From contig NZ_CP118615.1 of the NCBI RefSeq assembly GCF_028993575.1, positions 1,488,001-1,552,000 on the forward strand: DNA of 64,000 bases. Direction: 5' to 3'. This document shows positions 1-8,144 of the stretch, piece after piece; within the stretch, counting starts at the first letter, position 1, and every line of letters starts with the position of its first letter. The notes beneath the pieces were generated by a model. That model did not search any database and was not told where the DNA came from. It saw only the letters and a list, made by a program, of their open reading frames with translations. The position numbers and the translations under genes are program-made. This stretch comes from Micromonospora cathayae (GTDB taxonomy: Bacteria; Actinomycetota; Actinomycetes; Mycobacteriales; Micromonosporaceae).

Positions 1-369
1 TACGCCAGCGTCGGGCTGGACAGCTCCGGTGACCTGGACTCGTACGACCTGCTCCGGGCGCAGCAGGGCCTGACCCGGTTCGGCCTGACCGACGACGTGT
101 TCATCGACGACCCGGGTTGGGCGATCACCCGGGCGGCGGTGGTGCTGCCGTTGCTGCTGGCCGAGACGGGGCAGGTCCCGCCGGTACCGGTCGGCACCGC
201 CGCTGCGGAGGCGGCCCCGACGCCGCTCCCGGCGGCCGGCAACGACATCTGGCGGGACCGCTGGGGGTACCTGCTCGCCGTCGGTGGACTGCTGCTGGTC
301 ACCGCGCTGCTGGTCACCGTCGGCCTGATCCAGCGCCAGCGGCAGCGGCGCGCCCGGCCGGGGCAGTGA
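1..369 (+). CDS. C-terminal part of an unidentified membrane-anchored protein
   Basis: Open at the left edge in frame 1, so the start is missing. About 122 residues are visible. The first ~75 are soluble, followed by an Ala/Pro linker, one transmembrane helix (WGYLLAVGGLLLVTALLVTV) and a short basic tail (RQRQRRARPGQ). This looks like an outside-in, single-pass C-terminal anchor. Its TGA overlaps the GTG of the following aminopropyltransferase (GTGA), so the two are translationally coupled. In actinomycetes such aminopropyltransferases sit in operons with small DUF membrane proteins, and this could be one of them, but I do not recognise the domain. Confidence 0.7.
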   Translation, partial: YASVGLDSSGDLDSYDLLRAQQGLTRFGLTDDVFIDDPGWAITRAAVVLPLLLAETGQVPPVPVGTAAAEAAPTPLPAAGNDIWRDRWGYLLAVGGLLLVTALLVTVGLIQRQRQRRARPGQ

Positions 370-2048
370 CCGCCGGAGCCCCCACCCCGGCCGGCGACCC
401 ACCCACCCCGGCCGGCGGCGCGGCCGGTACCGGTGGGCTCACCCCGGCCGGCGGCGCGGCCGGTACCGGAAGATCCGCCCCGGCCGGTGACGTGCCGGCC
501 CGCCCGCGCTGGCGGCTGGCCCGCGCGGCGGTGCTGCTCGCCGTCTTCGTCTGCGCGGCCTGCGGCCTGGTGTACGAGCTGGCCCTGGTCGCGCTGGGCA
601 GCTACCTGATCGGCGACACGGTCGGCCAGGCGTCGATCGTGCTCGGCGTGATGGTCTTCGCGATGGGGGTCGGCGCGCTCGCCGCGAAGCCGCTCCAGTC
701 CCGGGCCGCCGCCGCGTTCGCCCTGGTCGAGCTGGTCCTGGCGCTGCTCGGCGGGCTGAGCGTGCTCGGTCTCTACGCGGCGTTCGCCTGGCTGGACCTG
801 TACGGCCCGGCACTGGTCGGCACCGCGTTCGTGCTGGGCCTGCTGATCGGCGCGGAGATCCCGCTGCTGATGGTGCTGCTGCAACGCATCCGGGAACAGT
901 CCGCCGGCAGCGCGGTCGCCGACCTGTTCGCCGCCGACTACGTCGGCGCGCTGCTCGGCGGGCTGGCCTTCCCGTTCCTGCTGATCCCGGTCTTCGGGCA
1001 GCTCAAGGGGGCACTCGTGGTCGGCGCGGTGAACGCCGTCGCCGGGGTCGCGCTGATCGTCACGGTCTTCCGGAAGGAACTGAGCCGCCGGGCGTGGGCC
1101 GGAATCACCGCCGGGTCCGTGGTGGTCGCGCTCTGCCTGTCGTACGCCTGGATCACCGCCCGGGACTTCGAGGTGACCGCCCGGCAGCAGCTGTACCGGG
1201 ACCCGGTGGTGCACGCCGAACGCAGCCGTTACCAGGAGATCGTGCTGACCCGGTCGGTCGCCGAGGTCGGCCGGCGGGCCACCGACCTGCGGTTGTTCCT
1301 CAACGGCGACCTCCAGTTCAGCTCGGTCGACGAGTACCGCTACCACGAGGCGCTGGTGCATCCGGCGCTGGCCGGGCCACGCGGCGAGGTGCTGGTGCTC
1401 GGGGCCGGCGACGGGCTGGCCGTCCGTGAGCTGCTGCGCTACCCGGACGTCCGGCGGATCACCGTGGTCGACCTGGACCCGGCGGTGGTGGCGCTGGCCC
1501 GCAGCGAACCGCAACTGCGTCAGCTCAACGGCGACGCGTTCGCCGACCCCCGGGTACGGGTGGTGCACGCCGACGCCTTCGGCTGGCTGCGTACCGCCGG
1601 GGAACGCTTCGACGTGGTGGTGGCCGACCTGCCCGACCCGGACGAGACGGCCACCGCGAAGCTCTACACCGTCGAGTTCTACACCCTGGTCCGCTCGGTG
1701 CTCGCCGACCGGGCCCGACTGGTGGTGCAGTCCGGTTCGCCGTACTTCGCACCCCGGTCGTACTGGTCGATCGAGGCGTCGATCCGGGCCGCCGGGTTCG
1801 CCACCCGGCCGTACCACGTGGACGTGCCGTCCTTCGGCGACTGGGGTTTCGTGCTGGCGGTACCCGGGACTACCCCGCCCGTGTTGGGTCTGCCGGCCGA
1901 CGCGCCGGCCCTGCGGTTCCTGGACCCGGGCACGCTCGCCGCCGCCGGGAACTTCCCCGCCGACCGGCGCCGGGTGGACGTACCCGCCTCCACGCTGTTG
2001 CAGCCCAGGGTGCTGGAGTACGCCCGCGCCGAGTGGCGCGGCTACTGA
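366..2048 (+). CDS. Membrane-bound polyamine aminopropyltransferase (spermidine synthase-like)
   Basis: About 560 residues from the GTG that overlaps the previous stop by 4 nt. The N-terminus (~45 residues) is Pro/Ala/Gly-rich with a repeated PTPAGGAAGTG unit. It is followed by about seven hydrophobic segments and then a cytoplasmic SpeE-like Rossmann domain. That domain shows the SAM-type loop LVLGAGDGLAVRELL, the acidic strand VVDLDP and the product-site sequence VVVADLPDPD. The upstream NGDLQFSSVDEYRYHEALVH segment is typical of the family. It should transfer aminopropyl groups from decarboxylated SAM to a polyamine or related acceptor at the membrane. Family assignment is firm; the true acceptor is unknown. 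Confidence 0.88.
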   Translation: MTAGAPTPAGDPPTPAGGAAGTGGLTPAGGAAGTGRSAPAGDVPARPRWRLARAAVLLAVFVCAACGLVYELALVALGSYLIGDTVGQASIVLGVMVFAMGVGALAAKPLQSRAAAAFALVELVLALLGGLSVLGLYAAFAWLDLYGPALVGTAFVLGLLIGAEIPLLMVLLQRIREQSAGSAVADLFAADYVGALLGGLAFPFLLIPVFGQLKGALVVGAVNAVAGVALIVTVFRKELSRRAWAGITAGSVVVALCLSYAWITARDFEVTARQQLYRDPVVHAERSRYQEIVLTRSVAEVGRRATDLRLFLNGDLQFSSVDEYRYHEALVHPALAGPRGEVLVLGAGDGLAVRELLRYPDVRRITVVDLDPAVVALARSEPQLRQLNGDAFADPRVRVVHADAFGWLRTAGERFDVVVADLPDPDETATAKLYTVEFYTLVRSVLADRARLVVQSGSPYFAPRSYWSIEASIRAAGFATRPYHVDVPSFGDWGFVLAVPGTTPPVLGLPADAPALRFLDPGTLAAAGNFPADRRRVDVPASTLLQPRVLEYARAEWRGY

Positions 2049-2050
2049 CC

Positions 2051-2112
2051 GTCCGGCGTTCCGGCGGGTCCGGCAGCTGCTGGCCGGCGTTCCGGCGGGT
2101 CCGGCATCTGCT
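2051..2112. repeat. 31-bp near-perfect tandem duplication between genes
   Basis: The segment starting at 2051 is repeated at 2082 with few changes (core GGCGTTCCGGCGGGTCCGGC in both copies). It lies just after the aminopropyltransferase stop, which suggests recent slippage or unequal recombination in a non-coding spacer. No function is evident. Confidence 0.75.
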
Positions 2113-2172
2113 GTCCGGTGCGGATGGCGGAATGCCGTTACGGTGTGGTGGCGATCCGAGGGAAGGAGAAGC

Positions 2173-3072
2173 GTGGCCGAATCCCACAGCGCGCCGGCCC
2201 GGGTGCGCCCGGGCAGCGTGACGATATCCAGTTACCTGTTGATCCTGGTGGCCGTCCTCCAGGTGCTCGCCCTGATCCTGACCCTCGCCACCATCGGCGA
2301 CACCCGCCGGGTGCTCGAGGACGCCTACCGGGACAGCTCGGTCAACGGGATGGACGCGGTGGCCGACTTCGCCACCGTCGTCGCCGTCGGGGCCAGCCTG
2401 ATCACCCTGCTGTTGGCGGTCGGCCTGGTGGTGCTGGCGGTGCTCAACAACCGGGGCAAGAACGGCTCCCGGATCACCACCTGGGTGGTGGGCGGTCTGC
2501 TGCTCTGTTGCAGCGGCGGCGGCCTGCTCAGCGGTGCGGCCGGCTCGTTCAGCGGGCCGGTGGGCGGCTCCAGCGCGGACATGCCGAGCCAGGAAGAGGT
2601 CCAGCGTCGGCTGGAGGAGGCGCTGCCGTCCTGGTACCAGCCGGTCAACCTGCTGCTCGGCATCGTGACGGTGCTCGCGCTGATCGCGGCCCTGGTGCTG
2701 CTGGCGTTGCCGGCGTCGAACGAGTTCTTCCGTAAGCCGCAGCCGGCCTGGGAGCCCCCGCTGCCCGGCGCCTACCCGGGCTACCCGCCGTCCGGCCAGC
2801 CGGGCTACCCGCCGTCCGGCCAGCCGGGCTACCCGTCCGCGCCGGGCCAGCCGGGGTACCCGCCGTCCGGCCAGCCGGGTTATCCGCCCGCCTCCGGTGA
2901 GCCCGGCTATCCGCCGGCATCCGGCCAGCCGGGGTACCCGCCGTCGGGCCAGTCCCCGTACGGCGGGCCGGCCCAGCCGGAACCGGGGCCGTCCACGGAC
3001 CGCCCGGAGTCCGGCCCGTCCACCGACCGGCCGGGGGACCAGCCCGGACAGAATCCGCCACCGGCAAGTTGA
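2173..3072 (+). CDS. Four-helix-type membrane protein with PGYPPSGQ repeat tail
   Basis: 299 residues from a GTG preceded by GGAAGGAG. There are three clear transmembrane helices around residues 18-40, 70-95 and 100-125 and another near 160-185, with a loop containing EEVQRRLEEALPSWY between the last two. The cytoplasmic tail holds about eight imperfect PGYPPSGQ units and then PSTDRP repeats. The next gene is a diverged paralogue with the same helix layout (shared TTWVV.GL and PLN.GL.VG elements). Many actinobacterial membrane proteins carry such Pro/Tyr/Gln tails. No biochemical role can be read from the sequence. Confidence 0.82.
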   Translation: MAESHSAPARVRPGSVTISSYLLILVAVLQVLALILTLATIGDTRRVLEDAYRDSSVNGMDAVADFATVVAVGASLITLLLAVGLVVLAVLNNRGKNGSRITTWVVGGLLLCCSGGGLLSGAAGSFSGPVGGSSADMPSQEEVQRRLEEALPSWYQPVNLLLGIVTVLALIAALVLLALPASNEFFRKPQPAWEPPLPGAYPGYPPSGQPGYPPSGQPGYPSAPGQPGYPPSGQPGYPPASGEPGYPPASGQPGYPPSGQSPYGGPAQPEPGPSTDRPESGPSTDRPGDQPGQNPPPAS

Positions 3073-3094
3073 TCAATCGATAAGCGGGACTCCG

Positions 3095-3143
3095 CCGATC
3101 CCTCCGAGTAGGTTGCTTCGCGACGCCTACTCGGAGGGATCGG
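3095..3143 (+). promoter_or_regulatory. 18-bp perfect hairpin that sequesters the next gene's ribosome binding site
   Basis: The left arm at 3095-3112 (CCGATCCCTCCGAGTAGG) is the exact reverse complement of 3126-3143, with a 13-nt loop. The right arm contains the only Shine-Dalgarno match (GGAGGG, 3133-3138) for the GTG at 3146. In the RNA, the stem would hide the ribosome binding site or stop transcription between the two paralogous genes. No T-run follows, so translational control or attenuation fits better than classical termination. Confidence 0.8.
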
Positions 3144-3145
3144 TC

Positions 3146-3856
3146 GTGTCGGATCAGGTTCCGCCCCGGCGACCCGCCGCCGTCGTGCTCGCCGCCGGGC
3201 TGCTCGTCGGCATGGCCGTCGCCGGGCTCGCCAACGCCGCCGCCGGGCTGCTGACCCTGGACGGCACCGCGACGCGGTTCCGGGCCGCGACGACGGACGT
3301 GGCCGACCGGAGCGCCGTCGACGCGGTGGCGACCCTGGTCGGGGTCTTCACCGTCCTGGCCGCCGTCCTGGCCGTGGTGGTCGCCGTGCTGCTGTTCGCC
3401 CTCGCCCTCGGTCTGCTCGCCCGGCGCAACGCGGTCCGGGTGACCACCTGGGTGGTCGCCGGGCTGGGTCTGCTCGCCGGCTGCGGTGCGCTGGCCGTCC
3501 TGGTCGGGCAGCGGACGATCCCGTTCCGGCTCGACCGCGACGAGGCCACCACGGCGGTGCTGTTCGATGCGCTGACCAGCGCCTACCCGGCATGGTGGAT
3601 CCCGCTCAACGCCGGGCTTTCGGTCGGCCAGGTGCTCGGTTACCTTGTGGTAGCAACGCTGCTGGCGCTGCCCACGGCGAACGCCTACTACCGTCGTCGC
3701 CCGCCGACCCCACCCCACGTCCCGCCGCCCTCCGGTCCATCGCCCTCCGCTCCGTCGTCCTCTGGTCTGTCGTCTCCGGCCCCGTCGTCCTCCGGTCCGG
3801 CGGCCCCCGACCCGCCGTCTCCGGTACCGCCGTCTCCCGGCCCCGCCGGCCCCTGA
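3146..3856 (+). CDS. Membrane protein paralogous to the upstream gene, Pro/Ser tail
   Basis: 236 residues from a GTG placed 7 nt after GGAGGG, which itself lies in the right arm of a long hairpin. There are four hydrophobic helices (about residues 12-35, 62-88, 98-118 and 150-180) with the same arrangement as the upstream protein, including ARRNAVRVTTWVVAGL in place of GKNGSRITTWVVGGL. The C-terminal 50 residues are a Pro/Ser-rich tail (SGPSPSAPSSSG). This is a gene duplication with diverged tails; the function is unknown. Confidence 0.8.
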   Translation: MSDQVPPRRPAAVVLAAGLLVGMAVAGLANAAAGLLTLDGTATRFRAATTDVADRSAVDAVATLVGVFTVLAAVLAVVVAVLLFALALGLLARRNAVRVTTWVVAGLGLLAGCGALAVLVGQRTIPFRLDRDEATTAVLFDALTSAYPAWWIPLNAGLSVGQVLGYLVVATLLALPTANAYYRRRPPTPPHVPPPSGPSPSAPSSSGLSSPAPSSSGPAAPDPPSPVPPSPGPAGP

Positions 3857-3934
3857 CCCGCCGTCTCTGGTACCGCCGTCTCCGCGACCGCTGTCTTCCC
3901 GACCGCTCCGTCCCGCCCAGGTGAGGATCCGCCC

Positions 3935-4759
3935 GTGCCCGCATCGTCCGACCCGGTTGTGCCCGGCCCCGCCGACCAGCTCGCGGTGGTCACCGGAGCG
4001 ACAGCCGGCATCGGGGCCGCCTTCGCCCGCCGACTCGCCGCCGACGGGTACGACCTCGTCCTGGTGGCCCGGGACGCCGCCCGGCTCGCCGGATTCGCCG
4101 CCGAGCTGGCCGAACGGCACGGCCGGCAGGTGGAGGCGCTGCCGGCGGATCTCTCCACCGACGACGGCTGCGCCGCCGTGGTGCGCCGGCTCACCGAGGG
4201 CACCCCGGTCGACCTGCTGGTCAACAACGCCGGCATCGCCCTGACCAGGTCCTTCCTTCGGTCCAGTGTCGAGGATGAGGCCCGGCTGCTGCGGCTGAAC
4301 GTCAACTCGGTGATGCGCCTGACGCACGCGGTGCTGCCGATCATGACCGCCCGGCAACGTGGGGCAGTGATAAATGTCTCTTCCGTTGCGGGATTTGGCG
4401 CGCTCGAACCCGGCTCGACCTACTCCGCCACCAAGGCCTGGGTGACCAACTTCAGCGAGTCGGTGGGCCAGGCCGCGCGGCCCCACGGCGTACGCGTGAT
4501 GGCCCTCTGCCCCGGCTTCACCCGTACCGAGTTCCACCAGCGGGCCGGTATCGACACGACGAAGACGCCCTCGTGGATTTGGCTCGATGCCGACGATGTC
4601 ATCGATCAGGGTCTCCGTGACCTGCGAAAAGGTCGGTTGGTGAGCGTTCCTGACTGGAAATACAAACTCGCCGTGGTGGGACTGCGGCACACGCCCCAGC
4701 GGCTGCTGCACCGTCTCACCCGGGACAAGCGGGTTCCGGCCGGGCGTCGCGGGAGCTGA
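3935..4759 (+). CDS. Short-chain dehydrogenase/reductase
   Basis: 274 residues. The cofactor loop TGATAGIG is at residues 20-27, with NNAG in the middle and the catalytic Ser/Tyr-x-x-x-Lys in INVSSVAG and YSATK. It is a classical SDR of the DltE/YqjQ-like type, ending in a basic segment ([11 protein letters not shown]). It should reduce or oxidise a carbonyl or alcohol with NAD(P)H; the substrate is not predictable. The GTG start follows AGGTGAGG. Confidence 0.88.
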   Translation: MPASSDPVVPGPADQLAVVTGATAGIGAAFARRLAADGYDLVLVARDAARLAGFAAELAERHGRQVEALPADLSTDDGCAAVVRRLTEGTPVDLLVNNAGIALTRSFLRSSVEDEARLLRLNVNSVMRLTHAVLPIMTARQRGAVINVSSVAGFGALEPGSTYSATKAWVTNFSESVGQAARPHGVRVMALCPGFTRTEFHQRAGIDTTKTPSWIWLDADDVIDQGLRDLRKGRLVSVPDWKYKLAVVGLRHTPQRLLHRLTRDKRVPAGRRGS

Positions 4760-4924
4760 CCGTACCCGTCCCGGCGGGCCGCCGCGACCCGGCCCGGAGA
4801 GCCGTCGACCCTGATGCATGTTGCACAGAGTGAGCGGATGCTGTCGTCAACTGGTCGCCCGCAGGACTGACCGAGGGTGGACCCGACCCACGGCTCCCAG
4901 ACTTGCGCAGTACCCTTGTGCGCC

Positions 4925-5464
4925 ATGGGGGACCGCGACGACCTGCGTAAATTCATCGCCGACCTGGCCGTGGTCCATGGACGGGTGGTGCTCTCCTCGG
5001 GGCGCGAGGCAGATTGGTACGTCGATCTGCGTCGTGTCACGCTCCATCACCAGGCCGCTCCGTTGGTGGGGCGCGTCCTGTTGGATCTCACCGCCGACTG
5101 GGAGTTCGACGCCGTCGGTGGACTGACCTTGGGCGCCGATCCGGTCGCACTGTCGATGCTGCACGCCGCAGCTGCGACAAAACGACCGCTCGACGCGTTC
5201 GTCGTGCGCAAGGCTGGTAAGGCGCACGGGCTGCAACGCCGCATCGAAGGGCCTGACGTATCCGGGCGCCGGGTATTGGCGGTGGAAGATACCTCAACGA
5301 CCGGTGGGAGTGTACTCACCGCAGTTGAAGCGTTACGAGAGGCGGGGGCTGAGGTCGTCGGCGTGGCCGTTATTGTTGATCGAGGTGCCGGCAACGCCGT
5401 AGAAGCAGCCGGGTTGCCCTACCGGGCAGCCTATACGTTGGCTGACCTTGGCCTTGTGGCCTAA
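4925..5464 (+). CDS. pyrE: Orotate phosphoribosyltransferase
   Basis: 179 residues, the usual size for PyrE. It makes orotidine 5'-phosphate from orotate and PRPP in pyrimidine synthesis. The PRPP-binding motif VLAVEDTSTTGGS is clear, as are the SGREADWYVDLR substrate region and FVVRKAGKAHG flexible-loop region. I chose ATG 4925 because upstream in-frame codons add no conserved sequence. It stands alone rather than in a pyr operon. Gene order pyrE-DedA-fba-DUF3151-purA resembles that of Mycobacterium. Confidence 0.95.
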   Translation: MGDRDDLRKFIADLAVVHGRVVLSSGREADWYVDLRRVTLHHQAAPLVGRVLLDLTADWEFDAVGGLTLGADPVALSMLHAAAATKRPLDAFVVRKAGKAHGLQRRIEGPDVSGRRVLAVEDTSTTGGSVLTAVEALREAGAEVVGVAVIVDRGAGNAVEAAGLPYRAAYTLADLGLVA

Positions 5465-5520
5465 AAGTCTGCCGATTCGGATTGCGGATATGCAGGCGTT
5501 TCGATGCTGCTGGTGGAAGG

Positions 5521-5898
5521 ATGGAAAACGTGGGAACTGCGTTGGCTGAAATGACTATGCCTCAGATCTCGCCGCTTGCCGGCGAGCCGATCGAACGTGC
5601 CGATGCCGAGCGGCTCGCGGGGGTGCTCAAGGCCCTCGCGGACCCTGCCCGGCTGCGGCTGCTCAGCCTGATCCAGTCGGCCCCCGAGGGCGAGGCGTGC
5701 GTCTGCGACTTGACCGCGCCGCTCGGCCTCTCCCAGCCGACGGTCAGCCACCACCTGCGTATCCTCACCGAGGCCGGCTTGCTGGAGCGGGAGAAGCGCG
5801 GTGTCTGGGCGTACTACCGACTGGTGCCGACGGCGATCGCCACGATCGCCGATCTGCTGACCCCGCCCCGTAAGCGCGCCACCAAGAAGGCTCGCTGA
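5521..5898 (+). CDS. ArsR/SmtB-family transcriptional regulator
   Basis: 125 residues, ATG after GGTGGAAGG. The winged-helix domain spans about residues 30-112, with the recognition helix in LSQPTVSHHLRILTEAGLL. The ACVCDL motif (Cys60, Cys62) at the start of helix 3 is the classic metal-sensing box of ArsR/CmtR-type sensors, so release from DNA on binding a soft or thiophilic metal or metalloid is likely. The tail is basic (RKRATKKAR). No metal efflux gene is adjacent, so it may act elsewhere. Confidence 0.9.
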   Translation: MENVGTALAEMTMPQISPLAGEPIERADAERLAGVLKALADPARLRLLSLIQSAPEGEACVCDLTAPLGLSQPTVSHHLRILTEAGLLEREKRGVWAYYRLVPTAIATIADLLTPPRKRATKKAR

Positions 5899-5973
5899 TC
5901 CGTCCCGGTCGTCCGGGGCCGCTCCGCCGGGAGCGGCACCGGACAACCGGTCGGGTTCGACCGTGGCGGTGTC

Positions 5974-6002
5974 CGTCAGCCACCGATGCTCGGTGGCTGA
6001 CG
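5974..6002. terminator. 13-bp perfect stem with 3-nt loop
   Basis: CGTCAGCCACCGA pairs exactly with TCGGTGGCTGACG around TGC. It sits 76 nt after the arsR stop and probably ends that transcript. No T-run is seen, as is common in actinomycetes. Confidence 0.7.
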
Positions 6003-6039
6003 ACCCGTGCTCCGGGCTGCCCTGCGGGGTGAGGCCCGA

Positions 6040-6074
6040 CCGAGAGCCTGCGGCTCACCGCCGCAGGCTCTCGG
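6040..6074. terminator. 15-bp perfect stem with 5-nt loop
   Basis: CCGAGAGCCTGCGGC at 6040-6054 pairs with 6060-6074 around TCACC. It is the second hairpin in tandem between convergent genes and could terminate either strand. Confidence 0.7.
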
Positions 6075-6188
6075 CACCATGGGAACGTCTCCGTTCCCCC
6101 GCTGACCTCTGCCCGGTCTCCGGCAGAAGACCTGCCGGCCCGCGCGGGGTTACGAACTGCCGGCCCCCCCCGGGGATGCTCTGTCGGC

Positions 6189-6300
6189 GTGCCCTTCGTC
6201 GGTGCGCCCTCCGGGTGCCCTTCGTCGGTGCGCCCGCCCTCCGGGTGCCCTTCGTCGGTGCGCCCGCCCTCCGGGTGCCCCTTGTCGGTGGGCCCTCCGG
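6189..6300. repeat. Four tandem 27-30 bp repeats
   Basis: The unit GTGCCCTTCGTCGGTGCGCC(CGC)CCTCCGG occurs at 6189, 6215, 6245 and 6275. The middle two are identical at 30 bp and the outer two lack 3-4 bp. The array is non-coding as far as I can tell and lies downstream of the DedA-family gene. Confidence 0.8.
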
Positions 6301-6414
6301 CTGGCCGGAAGCGGGCCGACCCGGCGGACCGCTGTGTCCCGATCACCGCCCTGACACGTGACCGCCCGGCGGACGAGGATCACCCCGCCCGCCGTCGGTA
6401 TCCGCTCGGGACGA

Positions 6415-7941
6415 TCAGTGCCGACCGTACGGCTGACCGCCGTGGGGCTGCTGTCCCCGCTGGTACGGCTGCTGCTCGTCACCGTAGGACTGCTGCTCGC
6501 CGTACGCCGGCTGCGGCTGGCCATACGTCGGTTGCGGCGGCTGCTGGCCGTACGCCGGCGGCTGCTGGCCGTACGGCTGCCCGTACTGCGGTTGCTCGGG
6601 GTACGGCTGCCCGTACTGCGGTTGCTCGGTGGCGGGCTGGTGCCCGCGGTACGCCGGCTGCGGCTGCGCGCCGTACGGCTGCTGCTGGTCGGCGACAGAG
6701 GGCCGTGGCTGGTCGCCGTAGGGCTGACCGTACTGCTGCTCGCCGTACGGCGAGGGCTGCTGGGCGCCGGTGCCGTATCCGGGCTGTGCGCCGTACCCCG
6801 GCTGGGCGGGCTGCGCGCTGTATCCGGGCTGGGTGCTGTATCCGGGCTGTGCGCCGTATCCGGGCTGGGTGTTGTCGTATCCCGGCTGGGTGCCGTGACC
6901 CGGCGACGACTGGGGAGCATGGCCCTGGCCGCCGTGGTCCGGCGACCGTCCGTCTCCGAGGTGCTGCTGCCGGGTGTCGCCGTACGACTGCCCGCCGTAG
7001 GGCTGCTGTTGCGGGCCGCCGGGGTAGGGCAGGGCACCGAACTGCTGGGTCTCGTCCTGGTCCGCCCGGCCGCCGTACGGCTGGCCACCACCGTAGACCT
7101 GACCACCCCGGGACGGCTGGTTGCCGCCGCCGTACTGCGGGGTGCCGCCGGCCGGGGGCAGGGCGTCGCCGTACGGCTGGCCGCCGTACCGCTGCCCGCT
7201 CTCCGGGTACGGCTGGCCGGCGTACCCGGACTGCTCCTCCTGGTTCTCGCGGGCCTCGCGGACGGCCTCCTCGGCGGCGGCCCGCTCCTCGGCGGTGGTG
7301 CCCCGCTTGGCCGCCATCCGGGCCCGGAGCAGCTCGATCACGATCGGCACCACCGAGAGCACCACGATGCCGATCAGGATCATCTCGATGTTGGCCTTGA
7401 CGAACGGGATCTGGCCGAGGAAGTACCCCAGCACGGTGACCCCGGTGCCCCAGAGGATCCCGCCGACCACGTTGTAGATCACGAAGGTGCGGTAGTCCAT
7501 CCGGCTCACGCCGGCCACGATCGGGGTGAAGGTCCGCACGATCGGCACGAACCGGGCCAGCACGATCGACCGCGGGCCGTACTTCTCGAAGAACTCGTGT
7601 GCCTTGAGCACGTTCTCCTGCTTGAACAGCTTCGAGTTGGGCCGGCGGAACAGCGCCGGGCCGACCTTGCGCCCGAAGGCGTACCCGACCTGGTCCCCGG
7701 CGATCGCGGAGAGGGTGATCAGCAGGCAGACCAGCCAGAGCGGGTAGGTGATGTACTTCCCGTCGGCGGTGAGCAGGCCGGCGGTGAACAGCAACGAGTC
7801 ACCCGGCAGGAAGAACCCGATCAACAGGCCGGACTCGGCGAAGACGATGACCAGGATGCCGAGCAACCCGAACGTCGAAATCAACCACTCCGGGTCGAGC
7901 CAGTCCGGCCCGAGGGCCAGCGTGGTCGTGGGCGTCGGCAC
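6415..7941 (-). CDS. DedA-family membrane protein with long Tyr/Gly/Gln-rich tail
   Basis: 508 residues from a GTG with GGAGGT upstream. Residues ~1-215 form a DedA/SNARE-associated domain: FFLPGDSLLFTAGLL, the conserved GDQVGYAFGRKVG and the RFVPIVRTFTPIVAGVSRM signature, with four to five membrane helices. DedA proteins act in undecaprenyl-phosphate or phospholipid scrambling and membrane homeostasis. A charged coiled-coil-like stretch (AEERAAAEEAVREARENQEEQ) follows. After that come about 260 residues of low-complexity QPYG / PGYGAQ repeats, absent from typical ~210-residue DedA proteins. The tail is predicted to be cytoplasmic and disordered. Confidence 0.9.
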   Translation of the reverse strand: MPTPTTTLALGPDWLDPEWLISTFGLLGILVIVFAESGLLIGFFLPGDSLLFTAGLLTADGKYITYPLWLVCLLITLSAIAGDQVGYAFGRKVGPALFRRPNSKLFKQENVLKAHEFFEKYGPRSIVLARFVPIVRTFTPIVAGVSRMDYRTFVIYNVVGGILWGTGVTVLGYFLGQIPFVKANIEMILIGIVVLSVVPIVIELLRARMAAKRGTTAEERAAAEEAVREARENQEEQSGYAGQPYPESGQRYGGQPYGDALPPAGGTPQYGGGNQPSRGGQVYGGGQPYGGRADQDETQQFGALPYPGGPQQQPYGGQSYGDTRQQHLGDGRSPDHGGQGHAPQSSPGHGTQPGYDNTQPGYGAQPGYSTQPGYSAQPAQPGYGAQPGYGTGAQQPSPYGEQQYGQPYGDQPRPSVADQQQPYGAQPQPAYRGHQPATEQPQYGQPYPEQPQYGQPYGQQPPAYGQQPPQPTYGQPQPAYGEQQSYGDEQQPYQRGQQPHGGQPYGRH

Positions 7942-8144
7942 GAGGTGACCTCCGATGTCAGCCAGTAGGGGCGGCGGTCGTCCGCCACCGGCGATGGCAC
8001 CCACTGAGTCTAGGTGCCCACCAACTGGCCTGGTGCGGGACGTCACGACCGACATCCGGCGTACCGGACAACCCGGCGCTCGCACCACGCGCAACGTTCC
8101 GCGTCGCCGCACCCGTCAACAGGGCAGGACCCCTGGGAGGTGCA

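Larger units (their letters stand above)
5899..6414. other. 516-bp convergent intergenic region with hairpins and a tandem repeat
   Basis: It lies between arsR (+) and the DedA-family gene (-). It holds two strong hairpins (5974-6002, 6040-6074) and four copies of a 27-30 bp repeat (6189-6300). Both strands contain open frames across the repeat, but these have no family resemblance, no good ribosome site and skewed composition, so I call no gene here. Confidence 0.6.

Noticed and set aside
5963..6361. 132-codon open frame on + across the repeat array after arsR
   Set aside because: No ribosome site, composition and Arg/Pro content typical of G+C-rich antisense frames, no family resemblance, and it is largely repeat.
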